Source of the DNA: Antrodiella citrinella
Taxonomy: Eukaryota > Basidiomycota > Agaricomycetes > Polyporales > Steccherinaceae
Length of the DNA: 49,720 bases
Assembly: GCA_004802725.1 (NCBI GenBank)
Contig: SGPM01000206.1
Location: 1 to 49,720, forward strand
Direction of reading: 5' to 3'
Shown here: piece after piece, positions 34,701 through 46,270 of the stretch
Layout of the letters: the number at the start of each line of letters is the position of its first letter
How positions within the stretch are numbered: position 1 is the first letter of the stretch
Position numbers and translations under genes: made by a program
Notes under the pieces: model-generated
The model's input: only the letters and a program-made list of their open reading frames with translations
The model's database searches: none
What the model was told of the DNA's origin: nothing

Positions 34701-37700
34701 GTTTCAAGGACGAACTTCTGCGTAAGGAATCCCACGCACAGGAATTGAAACGGTCTGCTGAAGGACAGGCGAAGAGTCTAATTGAACAACTGACCGTACG
34801 TTGCTAATTCAGCTCTTATATCTTGCGGTCTCTGACCAGGTTTCGCGCAGACCGCGGCTACCGAGCATAGCACTCAGCTTATGGCCAAGGATGGGACCAT
34901 CAGCACGCTGACATCCGAAAGGGTGAGTCGTGCTGTTACCTTCCTGACGATGCCGTACTAACCATGTTTCAAGGACAATCTTCTGCGAGATGTGACCCAG
35001 TCGGCGAGCGAAGAAGTGGAGAACCTCAAGACGCAAATTGAACAGTTGAAGGTATGTGATCGTTGGCTTAACCTCTAGATCTTGCGGTCGCTAACCATGT
35101 GTCTTGCAGACCGCTGCTGCCGACCATAGCACTCAACTTGTCGCCAATAATGGGACCATCGGCACGCTGACATTCGAGAGGGTGAGTCATGCTGTTATAT
35201 CCCTCTCATCGTCGTACTGACAATGTTTCAAGGACGAACTTCTGCGTAAGGAAGCAAACACCGCGCGGAAAATACAGGATCTGTCATCTCTTGAGGTAGA
35301 AACCCAGAACATGAGGCAACAAATTGAGCTTCTCCAGGTGTGTACTAATTAGAGCATGCCATGTTCACAGTAGTTCTCATGTTTTTGGCAGACCTCAGCT
35401 ACTGCTCATGGTTCTCTGATTGACACTAAGGACACTACAATCACTGGTTTGGAGGTCAGTGACATCCTAATGTTGGTCAAGCTTGTTACATGTTGATCGA
35501 TGATACCCCTTTAGGCCCTCGTGGAATCCCTTAAGAACGATCTTGAGACTAATCGTATAACCATGGAAAATTTGCAAGAGGAAGCGCAGGTAATGTCCTC
35601 TGTTTTTTTTCTAGCTGCTTCCGCGTCTGATATGCCACAAGGCCGCGCTCTGTATGAGAGATGTTCTGGATCCCGACGATAATGACTTCGACATCCCCCA
35701 GGTTTGCATCCCAACTTGCCTTGCTTTACGCATTCATGTCATCTGATGTGTCTTGCAGGGCGGAAGCGTGACTCCACGTCACGCAGACGGGGCTGTCGGA
35801 GCATCCGATTTCTCAGTCGAGCAGGTGAGCCCTTGGTCTTGTTATCGTTTCCGATGTTTTGATTCAGCGTCGTTATTCCATTGTGCAAGGATCCTGAACT
35901 TGTTCATAAATGCGAGACTCTTGCAGCGCAATTGATAGAAGCACAAGTCAGTGTCTCCTACCGTGACCTCCGATCCTTGCTAATGATGTTCCAGGGTCAA
36001 TCAAAAGAACGTTACGTCCTCCTCCTTCGGCACGAAGATACGATCTCCAAATTGACCAGTGAGCAGGTAATTGAGGCCTTCTCGAGATATCTCCTGGTGT
36101 TTCTGAGCTTCTTTATAGCATGGACTATTGCTTAGATTCGAGCAGGCCAATTCCAAGAATACATGGCTTCAAACTCAGTTGAGCGATGTGCAGGTGAGCC
36201 CCTTGCATCCTTCAGGCCCCTCTCTTCGCTGATGACGTCCTGTACAGGATGAGGTAAAGCGGAAGACAGCAGAATACAATGATATGATCATTCGAACAGA
36301 AAAGGACAAGGCACAGCAAACACACTATTCCGCCACATTGGTCAGTCAAGTTCAGGATCTTCGGACCAGAATAGAAGTGAGTCTTCTTACCCCTAGAGGA
36401 CGCTGCATCCGACGGAGCTAAGACTTTAATCAGACGGATGCGCAGGCATATGACTCTGATATTCGACAGAAAGACGCACACATATTGAATCTTGATATTG
36501 CGAAGGTAAACAGCCAGATTTACCCCGAAGTTAATGCCTTTATTCATGATTTTTCTAGGACTCTTTTTCACGAACCTCCGAGGCGGCGAGTCAACGTGTT
36601 AAGTATCTAGAGGCACAGCTTCTAAGACTTCAAGTGCGGACTTTGTCACGCGTTTTGCATTTCGCTTTCATCTGATTTGTTTACAGGAAGAATCCTCGGA
36701 ACGTTACAACCTGATTCTTCAGAATGAAGGAGCGATCACAAACTTAACGCGTGCGAAGGTGAATGGCCATGTTCTTTCTATTTTTCTATCGAGTTTTTGA
36801 CCAATTCCTAGGATGACATATCCCGTAAGTTCGAGGTGATTCAGTCCGCGAACATAACTCTGCGAGCCCAGGTGAGCGATCAGGTCATTATATACACAGG
36901 AAGCGCCGCTTCATCTGGATGATGTCTCTAACGTCCCTTGTTAGATGGAGTCCAATTCTGATGATGACGGACATCTGAAAGAGATTGAAGACACGAGAGA
37001 GAAGATCAAGCTGCTTGAATATGAAATTCTGGTGTGTTCTCGTGGCTTCGAAATATGTTGTCCGTTGCCCACGCGTTATTTGCAGACGACAGCTACTCGT
37101 TACAGCACTCAGCTTACTGCCAAGGATGGGACCATCGGCACGCTGACATCCGAAAGGGTGAGTCGTGCTGTTACCTTCCTGACGATGCCGTACCAACCAT
37201 GTTTCAAGGACGAACTTCTGCGTAAGGAATCCCACGCACAGGAATTGAAACGGTCTGCTGAAGGACAGGCGAAGAGTCTAATTGAACAACTGACCGTACG
37301 TTGCTAATTCAGCTCTTATATCTTGCGGTCTCTGACCAGGTTTCGCGCAGACCGCGGCTACCGAGCATAGCACTCAGCTTACTGCCAAGGATGGGACCAT
37401 CAGCACGCTGACATCCGAAAGGGTGAGTCGTGCTGTTACCTTCCTGACGATGCCGTACCAACCATGTTTCAAGGACGAACTTCTGCGTAAGGAAGCACAT
37501 GCGCAGGAAGCAAAACGTTCTGCTGAGGAACAAGCGAAGGGTCTGAACGAACAACTGACGGTACGTCGCTGATTCAACTCATGTATCTTGCGGTCTCTGA
37601 CCAGGTTTCGCGCAGACCGCGGCTACCGAGCATAGCACTCAGCTTATGGCCAAGGATGGGACCATCAGCACGCTGACATCCGAAAGGGTGAGTCGTGCTG

Positions 37701-40700
37701 TTACCTTCCTGACGATGCCGTACTAACCATGTTTCAAGGACAATCTTCTGCGAGATGTGACCCAGTCGGCGAGCGAAGAAGTGGAGAACCTCAAGACGCA
37801 AATTGAACAGTTGAAGGTATGTGATCGTTGGCTTAACCTCTAGATCTTGCGGTCGCTAACCATGTGTCTTGCAGACCGCTGCTGCCGACCATAGCACTCA
37901 ACTTGTCGCCAATAATGGGACCATCGGCACGCTGACATTCGAGAGGGTGAGTCATGCTGTTATATCCCTCTCATCGATGTACTGACAATGCATTAAGGAC
38001 GAACTTCTGCGTAAGGAAGCACATGCGCAGGAAGCAAAACGTTCTGCTGAGGAACAAGCAAAGGGTCTGAACGAACAACTGACGGTACGTCGCTGATTCA
38101 GCTCTTATATCTTGCGGTCTCTAACCAGGTTTCGCGCAGACCGCAGCTACCGAGCGTAACAGTCAGCTTATGGCCAAGGATGGGACCATCATCACCCTCA
38201 CGTCTGAGAGGGTTAGTAATCTTGTTTATGATATTTGGTACTTAAACAATCATCTCACTTTCAAATGACCTTCCAGGACTCTCTCCAAGCAGAATTGAAA
38301 AGCTGTCAGGCTCTTCTCACCCTACGCATCGAAGCGTTTGAGGCGCTCGAGTCCCAGTCAGCCTCGAGCGAGGTACGTGCTCTGATAAGTGCGACAATGT
38401 GCTTCTCTTACTGCCAGTGTTAGGCAACCGCTGAAGCGGACCGTTTGGCCCTTACGTTTTCTGACGAGATGAAGGCCAAGTTGATCGCCGCTTTACGGAC
38501 AGACCAAGCTGCTCGCGATGTTATAATCACGGAACTCCAGCTTAGGTGTGAGCAGATATTGCTTGAACGCTCTGAACGCGACACTGCTCTCTCAAAACTC
38601 CAGGACGAGTACAATAAGAAGACATCCGAGATACAGGAACTCACTCGCCAGCTGAATGAAGCACATGTAGGGACTCTATGCGCAACGTGATTTGAGAACT
38701 CAGTGCTCACTTTGAGTAGGTGCCTCAGATACCGTCTGTCCAAACTATCGGTCTCAATGCTTACCGCTCCATTTCGCAACTACGTCAACCATTTTCACGT
38801 CTTGATCTTGCTTCAGAGTTGCAGGCGTTGCAAGATCGGACCCCTCGACTCACTGCTTACAGGCTCGGCACTCCTATTCCCTCTGTCGTAAGATTTCCAG
38901 AGAACCGCCTATTGTCGTGAGCTTACAGCAGGTTGGCAGATCCTCAACCAGAGCTCTCCTCCATCAACATCCTCGTCAATTCCAGGTAAAAGGAGTCGCC
39001 ATATTCCATTTGTGAGTTGATTTTGTCGCATCATGTTCGTGATGTTCTCATGAAAGCGATAGCAAAGAGACGTGAATATGACAGCCATTGGACTTGATGG
39101 TCTCTATGTGGAGGTCAGAACATAGTTTCAGTTATATTCCCTCTTACACTGATCTTGAGATCTGTCTAGTCGGGTACATCTAGTACCACCGCTCAACCGA
39201 ATCAACCACTCACATCATTTGTCGCGCCTTCGTCTTCTGAGTCTACACCCCTTTCGGCTTCTTCATCATCCGCGCAAGCACTTGCCGGTATCGGTGCACC
39301 ATCCCTTGCAGTGACCACATTACCCGCAATACAACCGACTGATACTTCAAGTGCTGGAATGTCTTCTGGTACCACGTCTGCCTCAGCCTCATCCCACGAG
39401 AATGCAGAATCCTCGATTGCGCCCACCCTGGGTCAGACAGCAGTGAGATCATCTTTGATATTTCCTTCGTGAGCTACTTACGATGTGGCATATATTCCAG
39501 TCAACCTCCTCGTATGCTCTCCCACACGCAGGAGCTGGCCCAAGCAGCAATGCAGAATCAACTGCTCAGCAGGGGCCGCCGTCCGACGACAGTCAAGTAC
39601 TGGAATCCTACATATGAGTTGTTTCCGCACTGACTTAATCTTTACAAGGTTACATGCGCAGATAAAGGAAAAGGGCGCGCCGATGCAACGCCTATGTTCA
39701 GCAATGCGGAACAAGTGTTGTTTCAGAGTATTGTTGATCCCAGGGAGACAAACACGAGCGTTGTTCAGGGTATTTATTCCCGAAAGGGAACGAGGACGCA
39801 GTATACCGAGAAAGAGTGCCAGAATGAGCGCAATGTGAGCCTGTAAACATATCAGACCGTTCTGATTTCTCATTATTCGTTCCAGAGGCTTGGTCGTGCA
39901 CTCATATTTGAGTGCTTGGGCATTGATAACTATAAGGAAAGCTACACTCTGAAGAGTACTTCCGACGAGCGACTTGCTGCTTTCGCGACGCATCCAGAGC
40001 TCTACGGCCCGAAGCTCAGGAACTCCACGCTTGACTTGAACGGAGACACAATGTCTGAGATGGCAGCCTTGCCTTGGAATGAAGCTTTGGCGTTTCTTCT
40101 AGCTTCCAAAGCTGAAGAGATCGCTTTGGCAGCCAAGGATGGACGCTTCGGGGTTCCGGGTGCCACCTTGTGGAGAGCACTCATTACCGCACGAATGAAG
40201 GAGATCTTGCAACTAGTGTCGCAGCGTAATCTGAGGACCTCTGAAACTGCAGAGGACGTTGTGACCCGGATTCAAGCCGTGGACCTCATCACCAGGACTC
40301 GAAACATTGAGACCTCTCTGCGTCATAGGGTACGATCTAGTTATGATGTCTGCCAGGAACCCGGCTGACATGAAACATATCACAGAAATGGGATAACCGA
40401 CTCAAGATATGTATCACTATGCAGAAAATATGCCAACAAAGCCAGACGACCGGCAGCGCTAGTCAGATGTACTTCGAACACGCGGCGAAACTGGTCAATC
40501 GCCTGACCGATGGTGGTATGTCAGATGAAGAGGATGGCATAGAGACGAGGTCTATCAATGGAAGGGAGAAAGATGTGCGAGTGAAGTGCGTGAAGAAGCT
40601 GTACTGGCGTCACCCCATCATCAAGAGAACTTTGGATAACATCGATAACGCGGATACCCAACCAAACCAATTCATCAGACGGCCTGGGAGATTGGCTATA

Positions 40701-40856
40701 GATCGGGTTGCCGTAGACGATGTCTCAACTCGTATACCTCCTACAGGCCTCCCAAAGTCTTTCTTCGACCCTGGCTGGCTGGCGAAGCTGAGACCTGACG
40801 AGTTGGACAAGTTGGCTTTCGCTGTGGATGACTTCACTCTGTATGATTTCTCATGA
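31709..40856 (+). CDS. Giant modular coiled-coil protein, about 60 phase-0 exons, with conserved C-terminal domain of unknown function
   Basis: My model links about 60 exons into one frame of about 1,950 aa. The start ATG at 31709 gives MNDNRTVTKRPLLIDGDEDE. Exons are 12-273 bp except the last two (444 and 471 bp), all multiples of three, and every intron is phase 0. From 32 to 38.7 kb it encodes a continuous Glu/Gln/Leu/Lys/Arg-rich coiled coil. A recurring 24-codon exon ends in SLTSEQ, KLTSER or TLTSER (first at 33534), followed by an exon starting D(E/D/N)LLR. Two clusters of this pair are tandemly duplicated (34.0-35.2 and 37.1-38.2 kb). Then come Ser/Thr-rich linker exons (39170-39596). 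Last is a domain with YGPKLRNSTLDLNGDT, AAKDGRFGVPGATLWRALI, YWRHPIIKRTLDNID and PTGLPKSFFDPGWLAKL. I recall this ending from many Agaricomycete proteins of unknown function. It could be two adjacent genes, but the frame never breaks. Confidence 0.6.
32199..32210 (+). other. Candidate 12-nt microexon (NLSI)
   Basis: The sequence cgttctag/AACTTGAGCATT/gtaag sits inside what would otherwise be a 122-bp intron. With the microexon the two flanking introns are 60 and 50 bp, the normal size in this gene, and the frame is kept. It adds four residues (Asn-Leu-Ser-Ile) to the coiled coil. Confidence 0.5.
34049..35232 (+). repeat. Tandem exon-intron module array 1
   Basis: About five modules of roughly 266 bp. 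Each has a 72-bp exon (ending TSER or a variant), an intron usually of 51 bp, a second exon of 78, 87 or 96 bp starting GAYGA(A/T)(C/G)TTCTGC or close, and an intron of about 55 bp ending cgcgcag. Starts of the 72-bp exons: 34049, 34325, 34586, 34851 and 35110. One 51-bp intron is shortened to 47 bp (34397-34443). Introns are at least as conserved as exons, which means whole genomic modules were copied. Confidence 0.8.
37086..38211 (+). repeat. Tandem exon-intron module array 2
   Basis: Five 72-bp exons begin at 37086, 37351, 37616, 37875 and 38140, with partner exons between them (for example 37209-37295, 37474-37560, 37739-37816 and 37998-38084). About 390 bp (about 37584-37976), introns included, appear identical to 34819-35211 in array 1 (offset 2,765 bp). 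A neighbouring stretch matches array 1 at an offset of 2,500 bp. The difference, 265 bp, is one module. Confidence 0.8.
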
Positions 40857-41232
40857 GGTTTGATACTTGATCTTCAGTATGCTACACTAGTCAAGTAGGT
40901 ATGTGCATTGTATTGCAGATCGGTCCGTTCAAGTTTCGTTGGTTTGAATTTGATACAGTGCCAGTGGTTGCGATGAACTTGAATGGGTCCGGATTTTGAT
41001 AATATATGATTGCGCTATTGACTGTCTCACGCCGACAAAGACGCGTCATCTCACTCATCAGGACACTCTCCCCGAGCCCGATATCCTAACCGCATATCAT
41101 GCACGGTGCCCCCGTATCGTATCCTCAACGAAGATTCTATCTGGCATCGTCGACGGGCTGCTGCAGGCATGCTTGGTATGTTGCACATCTATTCCGCCCT
41201 CGCTCGATGGTCGACTGATTAAGACCTAGGCT
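40857..41232. other. Intergenic / degraded 5' part of the P450 remnant
   Basis: Plus-strand frames up to 41229 (for example TPTKTRHLTHQDTLPEPDI) may be degraded upstream P450 sequence but are not alignable with confidence. Confidence 0.35.
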
Positions 41233-41380
41233 TGTATTTATAGCCCCGGTCAGTTCTTCGCCGCGAACGAACTGAAGGCCATGATGGCGCACGTCGTCCT
41301 GACCTACGACCTCTCGCTCGAGAAGGAAGGTGAGGTGCCACCCACAGAGGCCGACGGACATGCCATGCTGATACGAAAGG
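41233..41380 (+). pseudogene. Cytochrome P450 C-terminal remnant
   Basis: Plus-strand reading gives ACIYSPGQFFAANELKAMMA, then HVVLTYDLSLEKEGEVPP. In fungal P450s this is the segment just after the haem-binding loop: CPGRFFA-NELKA---H----YD. The haem-ligand Cys position is occupied by Ser (YSPGQ instead of xCPGR), and no upstream I-helix, EXXR or rest of the haem loop can be found. It is the tail of a broken monooxygenase gene, now stranded between the giant coiled-coil gene and the transposase gene. Confidence 0.65.
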
Positions 41381-41744
41381 ATTATATTACGTCTACGAAA
41401 CTGTTTTGAAGGTACACGGTGGAAGGATGCTCTTGGCACTGGCGAAGTCGTACGCGGCCGCTCTTCTAGGCGGCTATCGGGGACCGACTACGATCTGCTC
41501 CTCTTGCATGTCTTGCATGTACTTGTCGTATGTCGTGATAATACGATGACATACTCGTCGAGAGCTACAAGAGTTCACCGAAATGTTGAGACATTGAATT
41601 TGTATTCATTTATTTCCCTGCGATTGCAATCCTCGGAATTCACCGAGCCGCCTGTAAGCGTTACAATACCTTAACAACAGTCCTGCGTTTTTCCTGATTT
41701 GAGGCTGGCGCGTCGGTCTTCTACGTACGTTCAAGCTATCGGCT
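41381..41744. other. Intergenic, upstream of transposase
   Basis: No gene recognised. This is where the left end of the Tnp2-type element should lie. I looked for a CACTA-like terminal repeat here and in 46271-46940 and saw none that pairs. Confidence 0.4.
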
Positions 41745-44700
41745 ATGGGCAAAAAGAAGAATGCAAAGTCTCTCGGTGAAATTTTGCAGGGACTTGTAGC
41801 GCATCATGAAACACAGGATCCGACCCCCTCTGTCTTACTGTCCGGTCCTCAAGCAGCGGGCCCGGGACAGACGGTGGGACATCACTGGCACCCTGGCTCC
41901 GAGTCTGCGTCGCCAGTTGCAGGACCGTCATCTCAGGCTCCCACTGTTTTCACGGCTCCCGATGAAAGTGGGCTGGAGCTGGATGTCATGGCCACCACCA
42001 TCTTGAACAGGACAGCAATCACTACGCCGTCTCGATTCATGAGCGATGCCGAGGTGTCAGATTATCAAGATCGTATCACAGAAGAAATTGTACGCACCGC
42101 TGCTAACTGCTGTAGGATCTCTTCGTTAAAAACTTCCCATAGATGCAGTCTGTGCTCCAGCAATCGCTGAATCCGCTTACAACGCCACGCTTCTCGAATA
42201 AAGCTACTCGCGACGCTGTTTTCAGTGCGCTGGCCTTATTAAAAGAATTGAAAGTGATCGACACTCAGCTCAACGCGCTTTCAGGAGATCTTGACCAAGC
42301 ACAACTCCATTCACTTTCGCAAGCTGAGATTGCAGTGACCTCCATCGCAGAAGAACTAGGGAAGATTACTCGGGTCGAAGCAGCTTCCGCAATCCTCCAA
42401 ACTAAGAAGGCATTGGCGTCGGTGCAGATCTTGATTCAAGATTTACGGTTGAAATATCCAGACATGTCACCTATTCGCATAGACAACAGTCCGTTTCTTT
42501 CTCATGCAGTCCGTTCACTTGTTTCGTTACTGATGCCGATCCCAGGAGATGCATATCACGATATCACAGAGTCCATATCGACCCCCACACTCATTGCCTA
42601 TACTCTCGCGTTATGCAACCGCATTTTTGATAAAGTCGCGCTTCGTGGATCCAGCTTTCTCCTGAAAGGGGTGAAGCTTTTCGGTTTATCGTTGATCAAA
42701 CTAGGCGGCGGCGAACCCACTCTTCTCCAGCAAAACGCCCTTGATGCTATTCCAGACGACATGAGGACGCTAGAAAAGCGATTCAACCTTGATGTCAAAA
42801 CAGTCGCGTATGCTGTTTGTCCCACTTGCGCTTATACCCATGAGCCCGATCACTCCGAACGCGATTCTACATACCCCGCGACCTGCACATACCGACACTA
42901 TCCAGGATCCCCGCCGTGCGCTACGCCATTGTTGAAGCATGGAAAGCCAATCAAACTGTTCCATTATTATCCTTTCTTCACGTGGTTTGGTCGTCTGCTT
43001 GCGTTACCTGGAATGCAAGCTCATGGTGATGCATTCTGTGATGCGATTGCACGAGAGCCAATTGCTCCAGATGTCAAGCGGGAGACGTGGGATGGTTCTT
43101 TCTACCGCGAATTCCAAGGACCAGATGGTCGTCTGTTCGTTTCCGATCGTGGTGCGGAGGGTCGATGGTTTTTTCTGCTCCATAGCGACTTCTTCAACAT
43201 CGAGGGCACCTTAGTCGGCGGAAAGCACAGCTCTACTGGTGTCATGTCCATGACATGCCTCAATCTTCCATGGCAAATTAGGGACGATCCTGCCTACACA
43301 TACATTCCCGGCATCATTCAAGGGCCACATGAGCCGAAGGTCGAGGACGCACAGCATCGTCATTATTTGCGTCCACTTGTAGATGAACTCGTCGCGGGAT
43401 ATGAACGTGGCGTGCAATGCTTTTCTACACATGGCACCCACGCGAACGCTGACGAGGGTTACAAGCGTACCGAACGACTGGCTGTTGCTGGTGTCATTAT
43501 GGATCTTAAAGCTGCACGTCCCTTCGCAGGTCTCCTCGACGTGACATCTCATTCCTTCTGCTACTCATGCACGCAGTGGCATCACGCACATCTTTGGCGC
43601 TTTGACGTCGAAGCCTGGACGCGGATAAACGACTTGTTCCTCAGGGCCGGTGCGCAGAAATGGCGAGAAGCCGAGACTCTGGATATGCGCAAGCAGGTGG
43701 AACTGGACCATGCTGTTCGTGACACCGAATTATACAGGTTGTCGTACTACAGACCATCAGTCCAACTCCTTCCGGACGCGATGCATATTATATTCCTTGT
43801 CCTTCTCAAACGATATTTCCGTGACTGTCTCAGGTTGGGACGTGCTCCGAACGAGGCCCGTCGGGCCCCCATTGCTCATTACTTCAATTTCACCCAACCT
43901 CCTCACTTGTCATCCATCCATACTCAAGACGACCAGGAGCTCACAGATACAGAAGACAACGACGAAGATGATCCTCTTGATGTATTGGAATGGGGACATC
44001 TGCCGGAAGAAATTCGCTCGAATCGGTCAGCACTGCTCACCAGGCTGAAGGACGAAGCTACATCGAAACCCATCGCAGACAACGTTGCCAATGCGCACCA
44101 GAGACTATCTTATCCAAGTCCCAATGAAGATAAGTCGAAGGAGATCCTGACTCGTCGCCTCGATGTGTTGAAGTGGTCCGCTCTACTTTATGTTTGCGTC
44201 GATCTGTCGCTTATCTCTTCACATCTGGTTGAGCTCTTACTCGCGGCCCCGAAACTGCCGAATACGTTAATCAAAAAGCCTACGATGGTCGAGTTGCTGG
44301 TCAGCTGGGTAGGTCCGATTGGTGGCTCGGAATCAGAGCAAGCCAACAAGTTGAGCTGATTTTTACTTGAACGCAGCGTTCTGACAGCGTCATGGAGGTA
44401 GGACACTTCGATTGGCCACACTTCACACCACGCAATATCGCACGTCCACAAGCTCCATGGGCTCGTCCTCCTCGTCCTCTGTATCCGGATGGCACGGCAT
44501 TCTCAATGCCGCTCGAGGACCGCCAAAGAACCTTGAAGAATATGGAAACTGGCATGTCTTCATCTACCGCAATCGTAATAGGCAGAATCCATGGGATATT
44601 GTACGAGCCTACCGAGGACAATGCGGACGGGCGGGCGGATTTGGCGAAGAGGCTCAGCGCGAGCGATATAGTGGTGCCCGCGCTCATGTATGTCTGTGTC

Positions 44701-46270
44701 GACATCAACAGGATGCCACTTGGTGCTCAGAGGAAAGATTCTCTGGTAACCAATTTGATCGCGTGGGTAAGTCATTGAATGAACCATTTCGGAACGGCAT
44801 ACTCAGTATATTGACAAATAAATTCTTCCTAGCGTATGACTCAACGCCTTGAAGCACTACCATGGACGCACGTGGACTCTAACTCGGTACTTCAACGACT
44901 TCACACAGTCATAAACGAAGCTTCTATTCCTTCATGGCTGTCCAAACCGTCGCAATACGTTGGAGAATCTAAAGGCGGTTCACCGAAAGCGGAACACTGG
45001 CGTGTGCTATTTGGCATTTACATCCCGCTGGCCTTCCTCAGCCTATGGCAATCATGCTCTCCCATAGCTGTGGATAATGCGACACAAATGGAGTCTTTGC
45101 TCGAGAACTCTATGCACTTAACAACAGTATCCCTGATTGTATTGAAGAAGACGCTCACTCCCGACGATCGGAATGCCTACCGCGACTACTTGCGCCGTCA
45201 CCTTGCCGGAGTTCGTGTTCTCTTTCCAGGATTTTCCATCCCGGTACAGCATCTTGCGTTCCATATCGTTGACAACATGGAAACATTCAGCACTGTACGC
45301 AATGCCACATGTTTTGGGCCCGAGAGATTGATTGGAAAATTACGAAGAATTCCAGTCAATCACAAGATAGGTCTGTGTTCGCTATGCAACGCATGAATCA
45401 CCTCTCACAGACTCTCCAGGAGAATTTGAAGGCACGCTGCTTCACTCGTTTCATAAGGGCGCTAAATTTCGGCAATGGATCATGAGGCCCGACTGTCCTC
45501 CGCTCCTGAAGACGTGTCGAGACATGTTGAACAAAGCGTACGGATTCGACTCGCATGCCCACCCAACAGCAGCCAAACCACCGGTGGTTGTTGATGTGGC
45601 GGAAGACAATGGCATCGGTCACACTGAAGAGGATGAAGCACTGAATGCGGAGGAAGACCTAGATGCAGAAGAAGACCTGGATATGGAGGAAGACATGGAT
45701 ATGGAGGAAGACCTGGATGAAGAGGATGACCTGGATGAAGAGGAAGACCTGGATGAAGAGGAAGATTTGGAAGACGAGCGCCGCGACCCAACATTAGAAG
45801 AAGTTGATCATCACAGGGTAACGGGCCTAAGAGGGTTCTTCTCAAAACCAGGTTCCACAGGAAACTCATTGATCTGTTTCCGTCCGGGTGGAGACTCTGA
45901 GCAAGAGTGGGTCGCCGCTCAAATCCAGACAGTCATGAAGGGAAGCGACGCCTCACGTACCCGCTTCATCGTCAAACGTTTCTTACCCCTGTTTGGACCA
46001 CCACTGGCTCAGGACTACAAACGATTTTGGATTCAATATTTCGAGTCAAAGCTGGTCTCCACGTCACTCTCGGATCTTTCAGAATCTGTACATGAAAGCT
46101 GGATTGTATCCCACATCGCGCAATGGCAGATGACACCGGCTGTCGCGGTGGTGCTGAGGCTTCCCCAAGTGAGTGCTAGTATACTCACGAGTTCACTCTT
46201 GAGTTTGCTGACAAGGTTCTGGCGACATCCTAGGACTAGACTTGAACGCAGTATCACAGATCGAGTCTGA
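41745..46270 (+). CDS. Tnp2-type (CACTA/EnSpm-like) transposase
   Basis: Five exons (41745-42089, 42143-44308, 44377-44766, 44833-45370, 45411-46270) join to about 1,432 aa without a stop. A zinc-binding segment comes first: VCPTCAYTHEPD, then YPATCTYRHYPGSPPCATPL (about residues 340-375). The RNase H-like core follows: a first Asp in LLHSDFFNIEG (about 464), the invariant-looking MTCLNLPWQIR and YIPGIIQGPHEP, a second Asp in GVIMDLKAARPFAGLL (about 568) with SFCYSC after it, and QLLPDAMHIIFLVLLKRYF (about 660). This order matches the fungal Tnp2 family of cut-and-paste transposases. The C-terminal region has a (E)EDLDEE repeat (residues about 1225-1275), then VTGLRGFFSKPGSTGN. The last splice is optional: without it the frame ends at 46270; with it, near 46217. 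The gene looks intact; element ends were not found. Confidence 0.8.
45631..45777 (+). repeat. Coding minisatellite, acidic tract
   Basis: Units of 15-18 bp built on 'gaggaagacctggat' encode EEDLD/EEDMD repeats in the transposase C-terminal region. Copy number is expected to be unstable. Confidence 0.85.

Noticed and set aside
39478..39993. 171-codon minus-strand frame
   Set aside because: Antisense to three consistent phase-0 exons of the giant coiled-coil gene.
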